Shown here piece after piece: positions 25,829 through 35,633 of a DNA stretch of 64,000 nt. Each line of letters begins with the position of its first letter. Position 1 is the first letter of the stretch. Below the pieces are notes generated by a model. That model was not told the DNA's origin, did not search any database, and saw only the letters and a program-made list of their open reading frames with translations. Made by a program: the position numbers and the translations under genes. The DNA lies in NCBI RefSeq assembly GCF_010725485.1, contig NZ_AP022598.1, positions 496,001 to 560,000 on the forward strand, in the 5' to 3' direction. The stretch is from Mycolicibacterium parafortuitum (lineage in GTDB: Bacteria > Actinomycetota > Actinomycetes > Mycobacteriales > Mycobacteriaceae).

Positions 25829-28236
25829 CGAAGCGCTAGCAGGGTCTCGACCGTACGTTCGAGGTCGCGCGCCTCATCCTTGGAGACGCCCCTGGCCGCA
25901 CCGTGCACGGCGTTGCACAAACGAAGGGTGTTGCGACGCTCACGTTTCGCATCGAGCCATCCAGTAAGGTCGGCACCGGGATCACCGTGGATAGCAAGCG
26001 CAAGGCGTGACGACGTCTTCTTGGCCGATGCCCATGCTTGCTCAGCATCAATACGCGGCCTGCCGGCAAGCGACTGCTTGGCGTAGAACGCCTGCTTCGC
26101 AGCGGCTTCCACGGCCATCCGGAACAGACCGGGTACTACGCGGGCCCTGATCTCGTCAGGCAGGCCATCGTCCTTGACGACCGCGAACACGTCACTGACG
26201 GTCCGACGTGCGGGATTGACATTGTCGCGCGCCGTCACCTTCGACCCGGTCTCCCGCACGACTTCGACCATCCTGGCGTCAACTCCAGTCTCACGGATCA
26301 CGGACGCCAGACGGTCGTCATGCGAGAACACGATCACCTGATGAGTCTTGGCCACCTCCCCGAGGACTTGGACGAAGCCGTCGATCTTGGCGGGATCCAT
26401 TGCCTGGATCGGATCGTCGAGGACGATGAACCGGAACGGACTGTTGGCCGACGTGGCTCGTGGAAGGAACAGAGCCAAGGCGAGCGCGTGCAGTTCGCCC
26501 TGACTCATCACCGGCAGCGCTTTGGTGGGCTCACCGTCGACTGAGCCACTGAGCACGGCCTTGCGATGCGTGGCGGTTCCCTGGAGCGTGATCTCACCAA
26601 GATCGACGTTGCTCTCCTGCCGGAGCAACCTCCAGATCTTACGCGCCTGCGCGGCAATCGATTCCAGCCGTTGGTTGCGGAAGGGCTTGGATCTGTCGGT
26701 CACCCATCTCTTGGCGGCCGTTATGGCATTGAGCGTGCCGTCAAATTTCCGGGCCTCCTGCTCGACGTTCACCCAGGCGGCGAGTCGAGCGGCGAGCGGC
26801 GCCCACTCGTCCTCCCGGGCGTGCAGCGCCTGTTCGGCCTCGGCTCTTGCAGCCTCTGCGGCACCGATGACGACGATCAGCGTGGCTTCGATATGCGCGG
26901 CGAGTTCTGTGTCGCCATCCGGTCTGGCCCGCGCGGCGTCGACGGCAGCGTTGTAGTCGGCCATCCTCGGCAGGTCGACGCCGGGAACGCTGGCGAGCAT
27001 GCCGGCCAAGGTGGTGAGTCGTACGGCCGCTGAGCGCGCCTGCGCGAGTTCGCCCTGTGCCGATCGGTACTCACGCAGTGATTCCTCGGTCTCGGCGATG
27101 GCGGTACGGGTGCGAGTGGCCCACTCTCCGTCGAGTCTGCCCTCTCCGCACAACGGGCATTCAAGGTCTCCGGCGTGTTCGTGAAGTTGAAGTGCGGCCG
27201 ATAGGACGTCGATGCGCTGTGCAGCATTGTCGGCAAGAGTGTGAGCGGCGTTGTCGACGGTTTCCCTGGCGGACCGAAGACGCGTCGCCGTCGTTTCGAC
27301 GTCATCGAGTGACGGGACCTCGATTTGGGTAAGTGCGCGAAGCGCGGCTACCACCCGTTGCCCTTCGTCGTCGGATCCCGTTGCGAGGGCGAGCACCTCG
27401 TCGATGGGTGCACCGCCGCGCTTGCGCAACAGGGTGACCGCGCGTTGGGCGCGATCGTCATCCGAACCTGACAGTGCCTTGACTAGCTCCTTGCGTTCCG
27501 CGTCGGCGCGGTCACGCGCGGTCTTAGTCAATTTGATTTGCGCGCCAAGCCATTTCTCAGCATCTGTGAGGACTTCCAGGCCCAATAGCTTGGACAGTGC
27601 GTCGTAGAGGGCCGACGGTCCACCGTCGAACAGTCTGCCGAGTTCTTCATAGGACAGAATTGGACGCCAGAGTTCAAGTGGCCTCGACCAGCCGAGGTCG
27701 GCAGTGCCAGGCAGTCGTTGATCAGATCCGGTCTGAGTCCATGAGGTGCGGTCGGTGAGTTCGGCGCCGGCCTTCCACTCCATCCCCACGGTGAAGGTTC
27801 CGACGCCCTCGGCGGTGAATCCGACCCGAATCGCGCAGGGCTCGGGGTGGTGCAGGTTACGCCACGCCTCTTCCCAGAGCGCGGCCTTGTTGTGCCAGCG
27901 GTAGCTGGTTCCGGTCAGAGCGAGTTCGAGTGCTTCGGCGAAGCTGGACTTGCCCGATCCGTTGCGACCGCTGACCACCATGAGTCCGGGTGTGGGGTGC
28001 AGGTCGAGCCGCGCCTGGCGGCCGATACCCCGGAAGCCGACGACGGAGATCGTTGACAGGTAGGTCGGCGCGGGTGAGGCCTGGGTTCCATCGGTGTTGC
28101 CCTCGACTTCGGCAAGCGCCTCAAGCACCCAGTTCCTGGCGTCCGCGTCGATGTCCTGGTCGTCCGCGAGCATACGCAGTACGACATCGTGGACAGACTG
28201 TTCCTGGCCGGTCGCCGTGATCTCAGAGTTCCCCAT
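25825..28236 (-). CDS. AAA ATPase with zinc hook and C-terminal HEPN-like motif
   Basis: 803 residues from the ATG at 28236 (a TTG five codons earlier is possible). Walker A GRNGSGKS lies at about 90-97, a CPLC zinc hook at 360-363 within coiled coil, then an ABC-type signature (MSQGELHALAL), LDDPIQAMD and FSHDDR. The C-terminal 120 residues go beyond a Rad50 fold and end with RLCNAVH (Arg772 to His778), again R-x5-H. This is the plan of RloC- and PrrC-type ATPases that carry a C-terminal RNase, although their exact motif is not identical. It overlaps the small HEPN-like gene by four bases. Probable role: an ATPase that senses damage or phage DNA and releases RNase activity. Confidence 0.75.
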   Translation of the reverse strand: MGNSEITATGQEQSVHDVVLRMLADDQDIDADARNWVLEALAEVEGNTDGTQASPAPTYLSTISVVGFRGIGRQARLDLHPTPGLMVVSGRNGSGKSSFAEALELALTGTSYRWHNKAALWEEAWRNLHHPEPCAIRVGFTAEGVGTFTVGMEWKAGAELTDRTSWTQTGSDQRLPGTADLGWSRPLELWRPILSYEELGRLFDGGPSALYDALSKLLGLEVLTDAEKWLGAQIKLTKTARDRADAERKELVKALSGSDDDRAQRAVTLLRKRGGAPIDEVLALATGSDDEGQRVVAALRALTQIEVPSLDDVETTATRLRSARETVDNAAHTLADNAAQRIDVLSAALQLHEHAGDLECPLCGEGRLDGEWATRTRTAIAETEESLREYRSAQGELAQARSAAVRLTTLAGMLASVPGVDLPRMADYNAAVDAARARPDGDTELAAHIEATLIVVIGAAEAARAEAEQALHAREDEWAPLAARLAAWVNVEQEARKFDGTLNAITAAKRWVTDRSKPFRNQRLESIAAQARKIWRLLRQESNVDLGEITLQGTATHRKAVLSGSVDGEPTKALPVMSQGELHALALALFLPRATSANSPFRFIVLDDPIQAMDPAKIDGFVQVLGEVAKTHQVIVFSHDDRLASVIRETGVDARMVEVVRETGSKVTARDNVNPARRTVSDVFAVVKDDGLPDEIRARVVPGLFRMAVEAAAKQAFYAKQSLAGRPRIDAEQAWASAKKTSSRLALAIHGDPGADLTGWLDAKRERRNTLRLCNAVHGAARGVSKDEARDLERTVETLLALR

Positions 28237-28238
28237 GC

Positions 28239-28249
28239 GTTGATTCAAC
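28239..28249. repeat. 11-base palindrome before the ATPase start
   Basis: GTTGATTCAAC is symmetric about the central T and lies 2 bases upstream of the ATG at 28236. No ribosome binding site is visible there. It could be an operator overlapping the start region. It may equally be chance. Confidence 0.35.
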
Positions 28250-28323
28250 AACGACAGTGCGACATGTGTCGGCGATACTGATGTGCGGCTTCGCAGCGAT
28301 GCAGCAAAGAACCATCGTCGGGC

Positions 28324-29055
28324 TCAGGGTCTCTCCGCAGAGCCCCTTGCCATGGAGCCTTTCGACGTCCACGCGAGGATGTCGAGTAGGCGCACGTGCG
28401 TCAGATCTCCGGGTGCACTTGTGGCTTCGTCGAGGATCTTGAACGCTCCCTGCTGAGAGCGGATGTCGTGTCCGATGGCGAGAGTAATTGCCACCATGTA
28501 GTCCGCCCACGACCGTTTTTTGACGCGAGGAACCGGGCCATCCTCGCCTACGTAGCAGGCTCTAACCCACTTGTCATGCAAGACCAGGCTCTGCGGTCGC
28601 TTGCGATGCAGCACCTTTGACAGCGTGGTGGCGTTGACATTCCGCGGCTTGCCCTGTGGGGCGTCGAGCACCGAATACAGAGGTTTCACCATTCCCTCGA
28701 CACGAAGCGGATCTTCGATCTCTGAGAGGGCATAGCCAAGGTCATCGTTCGCCAAGCCAGCCTCTAACTCGGGGCGGATGCGCTGCAAATCATAGAAGGA
28801 TCTGATCTTGATCGGCACATTCAATAGCCCGGGCGCCAGGAGGTCCGCATCAGTGAGCTGGCGCGGGTCGTTTCTGTCCCGTTCATACGAGTCGTAGGCC
28901 GGGTACGCGTAAGGGTTGACAGCACAGGAGTTTCCCTCGTCGGTGTACTGCGCCACCCACTGCTGCGCGCGCTCAAGCGGGATAGTGACACAACCGATCC
29001 GTACCTCGTCAAGCTCTGCAGGCTCCACGTTCCTAAGAGTATTGGAGCTGCCCAT
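28324..29055 (-). CDS. DUF6308-like protein of unknown function
   Basis: 243 residues. The sequence includes NPYAYPAYDSYER, then LTDADLLAPGLLNV and SFYDLQRIRP. This is the pattern of the actinobacterial family I know as DUF6308; no biochemical activity is known to me. No membrane segment or signal peptide. It lies 87 bases upstream of the AAA ATPase gene and 55 bases downstream of the SF2 helicase gene, all on the minus strand, so it could belong to either unit. Confidence in the family name is moderate. Confidence 0.6.
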   Translation of the reverse strand: MGSSNTLRNVEPAELDEVRIGCVTIPLERAQQWVAQYTDEGNSCAVNPYAYPAYDSYERDRNDPRQLTDADLLAPGLLNVPIKIRSFYDLQRIRPELEAGLANDDLGYALSEIEDPLRVEGMVKPLYSVLDAPQGKPRNVNATTLSKVLHRKRPQSLVLHDKWVRACYVGEDGPVPRVKKRSWADYMVAITLAIGHDIRSQQGAFKILDEATSAPGDLTHVRLLDILAWTSKGSMARGSAERP

Positions 29056-29110
29056 CGCTAGGTTGTTGGCACACTGTGAGTGCTACGTGCCGAACACCTA
29101 CCGTTAAGGC

Positions 29111-32100
29111 TCAATGTCGACGCGGGGGTCTCAGGTCCAGCTGGGCAACCTGCCCCTCAGCCACACCCCGCTGCTTCAACAGTTCCATCATGTCTTCCTG
29201 CCTAGGCTGACCCAGCATCATGCGATAAAGGGTCAACGAGTCGCGGAGCCTCTCGTACTGGGCGTCCTCGCGACTGAGCGGGAAGTGCACGATCATCCGC
29301 TCGACGCGCGCAGCGCCCGGGTAGATCCACCACGGCGAGAACTCGCCAAGTTCCGGACGGTCGACCGCGGCGTCGAACGTGTTCTGCCACGGGTGTTCAC
29401 CAGGCCTTACAGCCGCGAGCGCGGCCCTGCCGTGCGCTACCGCGACGTTCTTCCGAACCGCGTGTCCTCCGAATCGGTTGACACGACCCTCGCGTTGTTC
29501 AAAGTCAACGGGATTCGACGGCAAGTTCCAATGCACGATGGAATGACTCCACCAGTGAAAGTCGATCCCCTCCTGGCCGACACTCGTCGATGCAAGGATA
29601 AATGGCCAAAAGGGGCTGTTGAACGCATTGCGGACTTCCGGAGCTCGGACACTCTCCGCGTCTCCCACGGCAGTGCCGTATCTCAACGCGAACCGCACCG
29701 TAATCGGAATCTTCGAGAACTTCTCATCGGCGGCTCGCGCGTTGTACCGCGACGTGCGCAGTGTCAAGGCCTCGACCGCGCGGTCCGCAATCTGGCTGAG
29801 CGCGTTAGCGTCGACGCCCGAGCCGGCGAGTTCAAGCTTGAGTTGGAAGCAGTACTCGTCGAGCACCGACTGAAGGTTGCCGTCGGCGCAATACTGCAAC
29901 ACCGATCTCCAGTACGGCTGATGGTGCCCGTAAATCTTGTCCAGGAGGAACTGCACGTCCATGCGGTTGAAGAGGGACCGGATGCCGTTGGCCAGCCGGG
30001 CGGCCGCACGCCAAAGGCTTGTCCGAAGCTCTTGGTCTACCTCGTCGCAGATTCGGGCGAGCGCTCGATACGCAATGTTTCCAGGGCTGTGGATCGCCAG
30101 AACGCCGAGTTCCTCTTGCCATCTCGGCGTCCCTGCCTGTGTCAGAGCCAGCCGCGCGTGCTCCTTTAGAGCATCGCCCGAGTCGTTCTCTTCGTTCTTG
30201 CTGCCGCCACCGCGCCCGGCTAGCCAGAATGCGGCGGCGTCTGCGCGTCGGTGCACACCCTCAGGCCAGCTGCCTGGCCAGGAGAAGAACGCTTCCCAAA
30301 CCGAGTCCGGCTGCGCCTGCTCCGACGCCCCGGCCAGGGAGCGGATGCGGTCATCCGCCCGCCTCCTCGCGTCGTCGGCCAACATCAACTCAGTGTCTGA
30401 ATCCAAGAGCGTGAGCGGGTCACCGACTTCGGCCAGCGTCGGGTGTGGCCAGAACAGCATCAGAGTGGACATACTCGCCGCCCGACCGTCCCTGGTCACG
30501 TAGTCGAGCCGTGATGACACCGCCCTCCTGGCGTCCGCCGTGTTCTCGCTCAACGCAGATCCCTCGATCATCCTCCGCTCTGCCTCGTAACTCAGCAGAC
30601 TCGCCACCGACGTCGGAACGCTTGACCACGCCGAGAAGATCAGGCGCTTCGTGACGGACCCATCCGAGAACGGCGAATACACCTCGCCCGGGGACAAGTA
30701 CGGCATGGACGGTGGAATCCACAGGAGCTTCCACCAGCCCTTCTCGATCGTTTCCCCGGCGAACGCCCTTAGGCGCGCATTGGCGTAGTCGAGCTGCTCG
30801 TAGTTCCTGACTGCCTGTGGCTGAATAGCCCGGAGCTGGCCGATAGTCGACGTCAATTCTGGTGTCGCAACACCGCTTTCTATTTGTTCGCGGGCTCTCT
30901 CCCCTGGCCGATATCCCTCCATGAAGCTGGCGAAGTACGGGATGGACTTCCAGTAGTCCAAGCTCACCGGCGAGTCGATGGCTCGGGCAAAAGCCTGTAG
31001 CGCCGAATAACTACGCAGATCCTCCGGTGTCGGGACGTCACTCACGACACGGCGGACAAGCAGATCTCGGCCCTCCTCGAGGCGTGGGCGTTCGGACCGG
31101 CTCATGAAGGGAAGCAGGCTCTTCCGCAGTTCGGCGGCCTCGACGGCTCCGTCCGAACCTGCGATGACGGCCTGCCGATAGTTTCGAAACCCGTTGCGGA
31201 TTCGTTCCAGCGCCTCGCCGTCGCCCCCGGCCAAGAACTCCAACGTTGTCATGAAGTCGCGGTAGTGATCGTCCTCATTGTCGCCGGCGACGGTCGTGTA
31301 CGGCTTGTACGGTGTCGCCGAGAGCAAGAGAACCTTCGCGGCGGGATAGTTGAACAGGTGGTGGGCGAGTTCGCTAGCTGCACTCCCGCTCTTCGGATCG
31401 ATCAGATGCCGGAATCGTTGGAACTCATCGAGGATCACGAGGTCCGGTTCGAGGGACTCAACGCCCGCAGCGGCGAGGACTCCACGCAGGCGAGCGGTCA
31501 GGTGATTCACCTCGCGCCGCAGTTCCGGCGGACAGACGTCGAGACCGCGCAGCTGCTCGCGGGCGAGTTCGAACTGCTCCTGTAAACCGCTTTCGTGGAT
31601 CGCAGCGGTGAACGCCCCCTGGATCACTGGGTCTGGGCCGGATCCGAGGGCGGTTCTCATATTCGCGATGCCAGCTTGAAATCGATCTACCGAGGCCACG
31701 CCACCCTGGAAGAACAGCGCTGAGGCTCGCTCTGCCGTCGCGTCGACGATTGCCATACCGTTAAGGAGGACGTGCAGCAGTTGCCGCTCCTCCTGGGATC
31801 CGGTCTGCCACCCCATCTCGAAAGAGGTTCCCGGAGTGAAGGATACGAGATTGACCTTCTTTCTCAGGAGTGACGCATCCGAGGTAAAACGCCTGGTCTC
31901 TAGCGCAAGCATCGTGAGCCTGCTGGTGACTCCGAGGTGTGGGTCTCCCGTGACATTCAGCCGACGAAGGTTCTGCTTCGCCAGATCGGTGCTCGAGCAG
32001 ATGTAGACGACGTCGATCCGGTTGATGTGGTCTGCGTTCTGCAATTCAGCGATGGTGGATGCGATGACCCCGCGTGCGATGACACTCTTTCCGAGACCCG

Positions 32101-32230
32101 TCTCGTCGGCCACGAGGAAGCGCCCACTCGAATCTGGGGCTCGATGGAGTCGGTCGACGATGTGTTCCACCGCATCGCGTTGGAAGCCCTTGAGCCCGCC
32201 GAGTATTTCGTTGACATCAGGCATGTTCAT
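29111..32230 (-). CDS. SF2 (SNF2-like) helicase of the DUF6361/PLD operon
   Basis: 1039 residues. The ATG at 32230 overlaps the stop of the PLD gene (ATGA), so this start is preferred over one 16 codons upstream. Walker A ETGLGKS lies at about 43-49, an unusual DEFQ box at about 268-271, LLSATPYKPY follows, and the second RecA lobe has STSVGQEGID and EQREGRVNRFG. The 400 residues between the lobes are long and unlike those of standard SNF2 proteins. It probably moves on double-stranded DNA or remodels it for the PLD-fold protein. Confidence 0.82.
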   Translation of the reverse strand: MNMPDVNEILGGLKGFQRDAVEHIVDRLHRAPDSSGRFLVADETGLGKSVIARGVIASTIAELQNADHINRIDVVYICSSTDLAKQNLRRLNVTGDPHLGVTSRLTMLALETRRFTSDASLLRKKVNLVSFTPGTSFEMGWQTGSQEERQLLHVLLNGMAIVDATAERASALFFQGGVASVDRFQAGIANMRTALGSGPDPVIQGAFTAAIHESGLQEQFELAREQLRGLDVCPPELRREVNHLTARLRGVLAAAGVESLEPDLVILDEFQRFRHLIDPKSGSAASELAHHLFNYPAAKVLLLSATPYKPYTTVAGDNEDDHYRDFMTTLEFLAGGDGEALERIRNGFRNYRQAVIAGSDGAVEAAELRKSLLPFMSRSERPRLEEGRDLLVRRVVSDVPTPEDLRSYSALQAFARAIDSPVSLDYWKSIPYFASFMEGYRPGERAREQIESGVATPELTSTIGQLRAIQPQAVRNYEQLDYANARLRAFAGETIEKGWWKLLWIPPSMPYLSPGEVYSPFSDGSVTKRLIFSAWSSVPTSVASLLSYEAERRMIEGSALSENTADARRAVSSRLDYVTRDGRAASMSTLMLFWPHPTLAEVGDPLTLLDSDTELMLADDARRRADDRIRSLAGASEQAQPDSVWEAFFSWPGSWPEGVHRRADAAAFWLAGRGGGSKNEENDSGDALKEHARLALTQAGTPRWQEELGVLAIHSPGNIAYRALARICDEVDQELRTSLWRAAARLANGIRSLFNRMDVQFLLDKIYGHHQPYWRSVLQYCADGNLQSVLDEYCFQLKLELAGSGVDANALSQIADRAVEALTLRTSRYNARAADEKFSKIPITVRFALRYGTAVGDAESVRAPEVRNAFNSPFWPFILASTSVGQEGIDFHWWSHSIVHWNLPSNPVDFEQREGRVNRFGGHAVRKNVAVAHGRAALAAVRPGEHPWQNTFDAAVDRPELGEFSPWWIYPGAARVERMIVHFPLSREDAQYERLRDSLTLYRMMLGQPRQEDMMELLKQRGVAEGQVAQLDLRPPRRH

Positions 32231-34104
32231 AGGTCGGCTCGAATTCCAGCGGAGTAGGCCGCCCAGACAGATTCCCATAGCTCATCGAAGCCGGCGGGCA
32301 GCACCGACGGCACGCCTGCGGGACGACGATCGTCCGCTGCCTTCACGTGTTCGATGATTCGACGAACGTCGGCCAGGCCGCCGTGTTCGACGCCGATCGC
32401 CCGGACAAGGGTTTCGAAGAGCCCGCTGCCGTCCTCTGCCCAACCGGAGCCCAGAGCGCCCGATGGGTCGAAATGGAATACACCGTCGCGGGTTTCGAGT
32501 GCGAGCAGCAGCGCTAGCAGCTTCATGAATGCCGAGCGGTCAGCAAGTTGCCGGGCGATGACGGCGTCCTTGCGACCGGGGATGTCACCCTCAAGCGTCG
32601 CTGCGACGACTGTTGACCTGGTGACGTCGCGTCCGTCCGTGACTCGAATGACAAGGAAGGGCGTGATGTCGGTGAGCGCTAACCGGTCGAAGACGAGGGG
32701 CTGTCCCGGCACGTCGCCGGCGTTGGCTGGCCTCGTCAGAAGGGTAACTCGCGCACTTATCTCCTCCGGGACGGTAACCTGTCCTTCAGCAGAAAGCCCA
32801 ATGCGGTAGTTAGTTTCGAGGGCGTCGGTGTCCACTCCGCTATCGGAGAAGCTGGACGTATGCTCTCCCGTTTCTACGTGGGCGAAGTATCGCCGAGCCG
32901 CCAGCGCGCGGAGCACCTGCTCAAGAGCGTGATCTGCCATTTCATCTGGCGGAACCTCCGCGTTGCCCTCTGGTTCGAAGGGAATCGTCAGCGCACGCAG
33001 ACGTGAGTCCTCCCCGAGAATGGCAGCCACACCGACTTTCGGCTGGGGACCTTCGAACTCCACCAGCATCTCCACGTTGCCGCCGAATGCGGCTTTAGTT
33101 GTATTCGCGGATCCCACAAACAGATGCGATCCAGTGCGTCGATCAAGGACGTAAGCTTTCGCATGAAGTCCCCCAAGAGGTTCCAACTGCGGTGTCGTTG
33201 TCGCATTGACTCCAGCTGGCTCCAGCGCTTCGCCTCCGATCACAACCTCGTCGTCGTTGGCGGCGTCGTCGAGGATCAGGGCATCAATGCGCTCAAGAGT
33301 ACTTCCATCCAATCGTTCGAGTTGCTCCCGACGGGCGAGAATGACGATGGACTCCGATCTGGGCGGAATGACCCTGCAGATGCCCTCATCGCTAAGGAAC
33401 GGCGAGAGGATCCCGTGGCGTATCCCATCAAAAAGCTCGTGCAGGGGTTCCGGCGTGACGCCCGGGATACCGTAGGGGTGAAACCGCAGGCGTCGGACGT
33501 CACTCGGTCGCTCCCATTCCACCCGGGACACGGCGTCCGCGAGCTCCGAAATTCGCGCCACGCGATGGGCGGGCAACGGTTGAATGGACATCGCCGGCAG
33601 TGCGCGCACGAACGCGGCAAGAGGCATACTCTGCTCCACCGGCTCGTCGGCCGCAGTGCCATCCAGCCGCACGATGAGGTCCCAGCTGCGGTCGTTGGTC
33701 AGATTGCGACTGGCGCAAAGCATCCGATAGCTGCGAGCATCGCCATCTGCATACTCAAGCACCCAGACTTTCGGATGGAAGAGCATGCCTGGACGGGGTG
33801 CCGCGGCAGGGTGAATCATCGGTTCGAGCAGAGCGAACAAGTCGGACGGCACCCGCGGCTCGAAGATCTGGCCAGCTTGGGCGAAGAGGTCGATCTTGTC
33901 GGCTGCACGTCGCACGGCGTCAAGTATTGCGATCGGGTCGCGGCTCTCACGCACGCGGTGCGCGGCGAAGGCTAGCGGCACTGACAGGGCGGTAGTCAAG
34001 TCAAGCGTGAATGTAGTTGCCACCGCGTGGGCGAGTTGGAATCCACTCGGCGGACGCAGTTGTTCGGTGAGCGCGGCGCGACCGTCTGGCTCAAGCATCC
34101 GCAC
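32227..34104 (-). CDS. Phospholipase D-fold (HKD) protein
   Basis: 625 residues from a GTG at 34104 (ATG two codons on is possible). Two HKD-type motifs are present: HPKVWVLEY at His110/Lys112 followed by CASRNLTNDRSWD, and LHAKAYVLDR at His314/Lys316 followed by VGSANTT. Two such motifs form one PLD active site. In this setting the fold most likely acts as a nuclease rather than on lipid. It overlaps the DUF6361 gene upstream by 14 bases and the helicase gene by 4. DISARM also uses a PLD protein (DrmC), but that one is smaller. Confidence 0.82.
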   Translation of the reverse strand: MRMLEPDGRAALTEQLRPPSGFQLAHAVATTFTLDLTTALSVPLAFAAHRVRESRDPIAILDAVRRAADKIDLFAQAGQIFEPRVPSDLFALLEPMIHPAAAPRPGMLFHPKVWVLEYADGDARSYRMLCASRNLTNDRSWDLIVRLDGTAADEPVEQSMPLAAFVRALPAMSIQPLPAHRVARISELADAVSRVEWERPSDVRRLRFHPYGIPGVTPEPLHELFDGIRHGILSPFLSDEGICRVIPPRSESIVILARREQLERLDGSTLERIDALILDDAANDDEVVIGGEALEPAGVNATTTPQLEPLGGLHAKAYVLDRRTGSHLFVGSANTTKAAFGGNVEMLVEFEGPQPKVGVAAILGEDSRLRALTIPFEPEGNAEVPPDEMADHALEQVLRALAARRYFAHVETGEHTSSFSDSGVDTDALETNYRIGLSAEGQVTVPEEISARVTLLTRPANAGDVPGQPLVFDRLALTDITPFLVIRVTDGRDVTRSTVVAATLEGDIPGRKDAVIARQLADRSAFMKLLALLLALETRDGVFHFDPSGALGSGWAEDGSGLFETLVRAIGVEHGGLADVRRIIEHVKAADDRRPAGVPSVLPAGFDELWESVWAAYSAGIRADL

Positions 34105-35323
34105 GCTCGAGACCGTCGTGGATATCGTGAATCAGCGGGCGCATTTGAGTCCATCGGTAGACGAGTGGGCGGCTTCCCGATGATCCGAGCCATGCCTGCA
34201 GGAGTCGCTTGTTTGTCAATCTGGCCTGGGTTCGCTTGTGCTCGCGCTCGCGGCGAGTGATGAACGATCTCACCGCGTCGTTGTCGGCGAGTTCGGGGAG
34301 GTGCGCCGTGCCGAGCAGATCAAGCCAATCGTCGATGAAACGGCGGGACCGGCTGTTGACGTTCGGATTCCGCTCGAGCACACGTCGCCAAAACTCACCG
34401 CGATCCCACGTGGCGATGTCGTCCGCCAGGCCGGGTCGGTCGGCCCATCGGCCGAGTCGTTCGCGGTAGTCATCGACCGGGTTCTCCACGCGGTCAAACC
34501 CCTCGCGCTCATACGCCTCGGCCAACATCAGGTTGTACATCAACGATGCGCTGTTCATGAGGATGGAGAAGCGCCTCGCGTCGTCGAGCACCTTCGCGCG
34601 TTCTCCGTCGGCCGCCATCAGGACTGAGTCCTGCCACGGAACCGCGCTCTCAGCGTCGGGGCGGTGCAGCAACGCGTACTCCAGCATCGTGTCCGGCGAG
34701 CTTGCGAGCATCCGGTCGCGAAGCCATGCCGCCTCGATCGATGGCATCTTGAATCCTTCAGGCACTTCCATCGGAAACCCCTCAGGCACCGGGGGCAACG
34801 TCGCATGGAACCCTCCGTAGTGCCACGCTGCTGCCTCGTCCTGGTACTCGACAGTGGGGGGACGGCGAGTGTGCACGCGGTCCATCTCGGCGGCGATGGT
34901 GTCTTCCCTGCTCAGAGTGGCATCGTTGAGGATGCCGTGGGTGCGCATACCTCCCCAGTACAGAGCGGACGGCAAGTTCTTCACTGCCATCCCAACGCTC
35001 CCGCCGATCACACCGTCCTTTTCGCCGGCCTCGAGGAGACCGCGGATGAGGCGCCGCTCATTCTGGTCTGCGAGTGCAGTCGCTCTGTCGATGTCTTTGC
35101 GCGCCTCTGCTGCGGCTCGATAGCACCATGGGATGAAGAGGAAGTAGCGCGCTCGGGTGAACAGCGTTGAGGTGCCCGGCCATAGCGCGTCGCTGAGCGC
35201 GTCACGGACCTGTCCTATGCCGAGTTCGTCGCGGCTCTCCCGCTCGCTGAACAAGTTGACGATCTCGCGCATGCGGCGTTGGTCTTCGCTCGATGCGTCG
35301 AGCCATGCAATAAGGGCGGTCAT
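34091..35323 (-). CDS. DUF6361 family protein
   Basis: 410 residues. The start MTALIAWLDASSEDQRRM, the RARYFLFIPW segment and MRTHGILND are features I associate with DUF6361, a family I know only by name. No catalytic motif is visible to me. It is the first gene of a three-gene operon with overlapping ends (DUF6361, PLD, SF2 helicase). This repeated partnership suggests the protein is a subunit of one complex. A role in recognising the target DNA is only a guess. Confidence 0.75.
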   Translation of the reverse strand: MTALIAWLDASSEDQRRMREIVNLFSERESRDELGIGQVRDALSDALWPGTSTLFTRARYFLFIPWCYRAAAEARKDIDRATALADQNERRLIRGLLEAGEKDGVIGGSVGMAVKNLPSALYWGGMRTHGILNDATLSREDTIAAEMDRVHTRRPPTVEYQDEAAAWHYGGFHATLPPVPEGFPMEVPEGFKMPSIEAAWLRDRMLASSPDTMLEYALLHRPDAESAVPWQDSVLMAADGERAKVLDDARRFSILMNSASLMYNLMLAEAYEREGFDRVENPVDDYRERLGRWADRPGLADDIATWDRGEFWRRVLERNPNVNSRSRRFIDDWLDLLGTAHLPELADNDAVRSFITRREREHKRTQARLTNKRLLQAWLGSSGSRPLVYRWTQMRPLIHDIHDGLERADA

Positions 35324-35633
35324 TGATGCCCTTCGACCGCTACGTCAGCGCTTAGGGGGTAATTCATTGGCTGCCGTCGTGCGCGACTGGAACCCTGCGC
35401 CGGGTCGCGTTTCAGCAACATTATTGCCATCCGCACACCCCCGTGAAGCTCCACGTTCCCGAGGCTAGCAGCGGCACACGACTGCCGACCGACCGTTGGA
35501 CCGCGCAATGTTAAGCGCCGACCGACGACGAAGGTTCCTCGACCGTTCTTGACACCTCAGAACGCCAGCAAACAGACCGACACGTCACGCCGGGGAGCTA
35601 AAGTCTGTCCAAACAAGCCAATTAGGGGGGCAA
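35324..35633. other. Divergent intergenic region, 310 bases
   Basis: It lies between the leftward DUF6361 operon and the rightward DUF726-type gene. TTGACA at 35549-35554 is a perfect -35 hexamer for the rightward gene, but the sequence 17 bases on is a poor -10. A TAAAGT at 35599-35604 fits TANNNT instead. AGGGGGGCAA directly before the ATG at 35634 is a strong ribosome binding site. I see no RNA gene or repeat. Confidence 0.45.
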
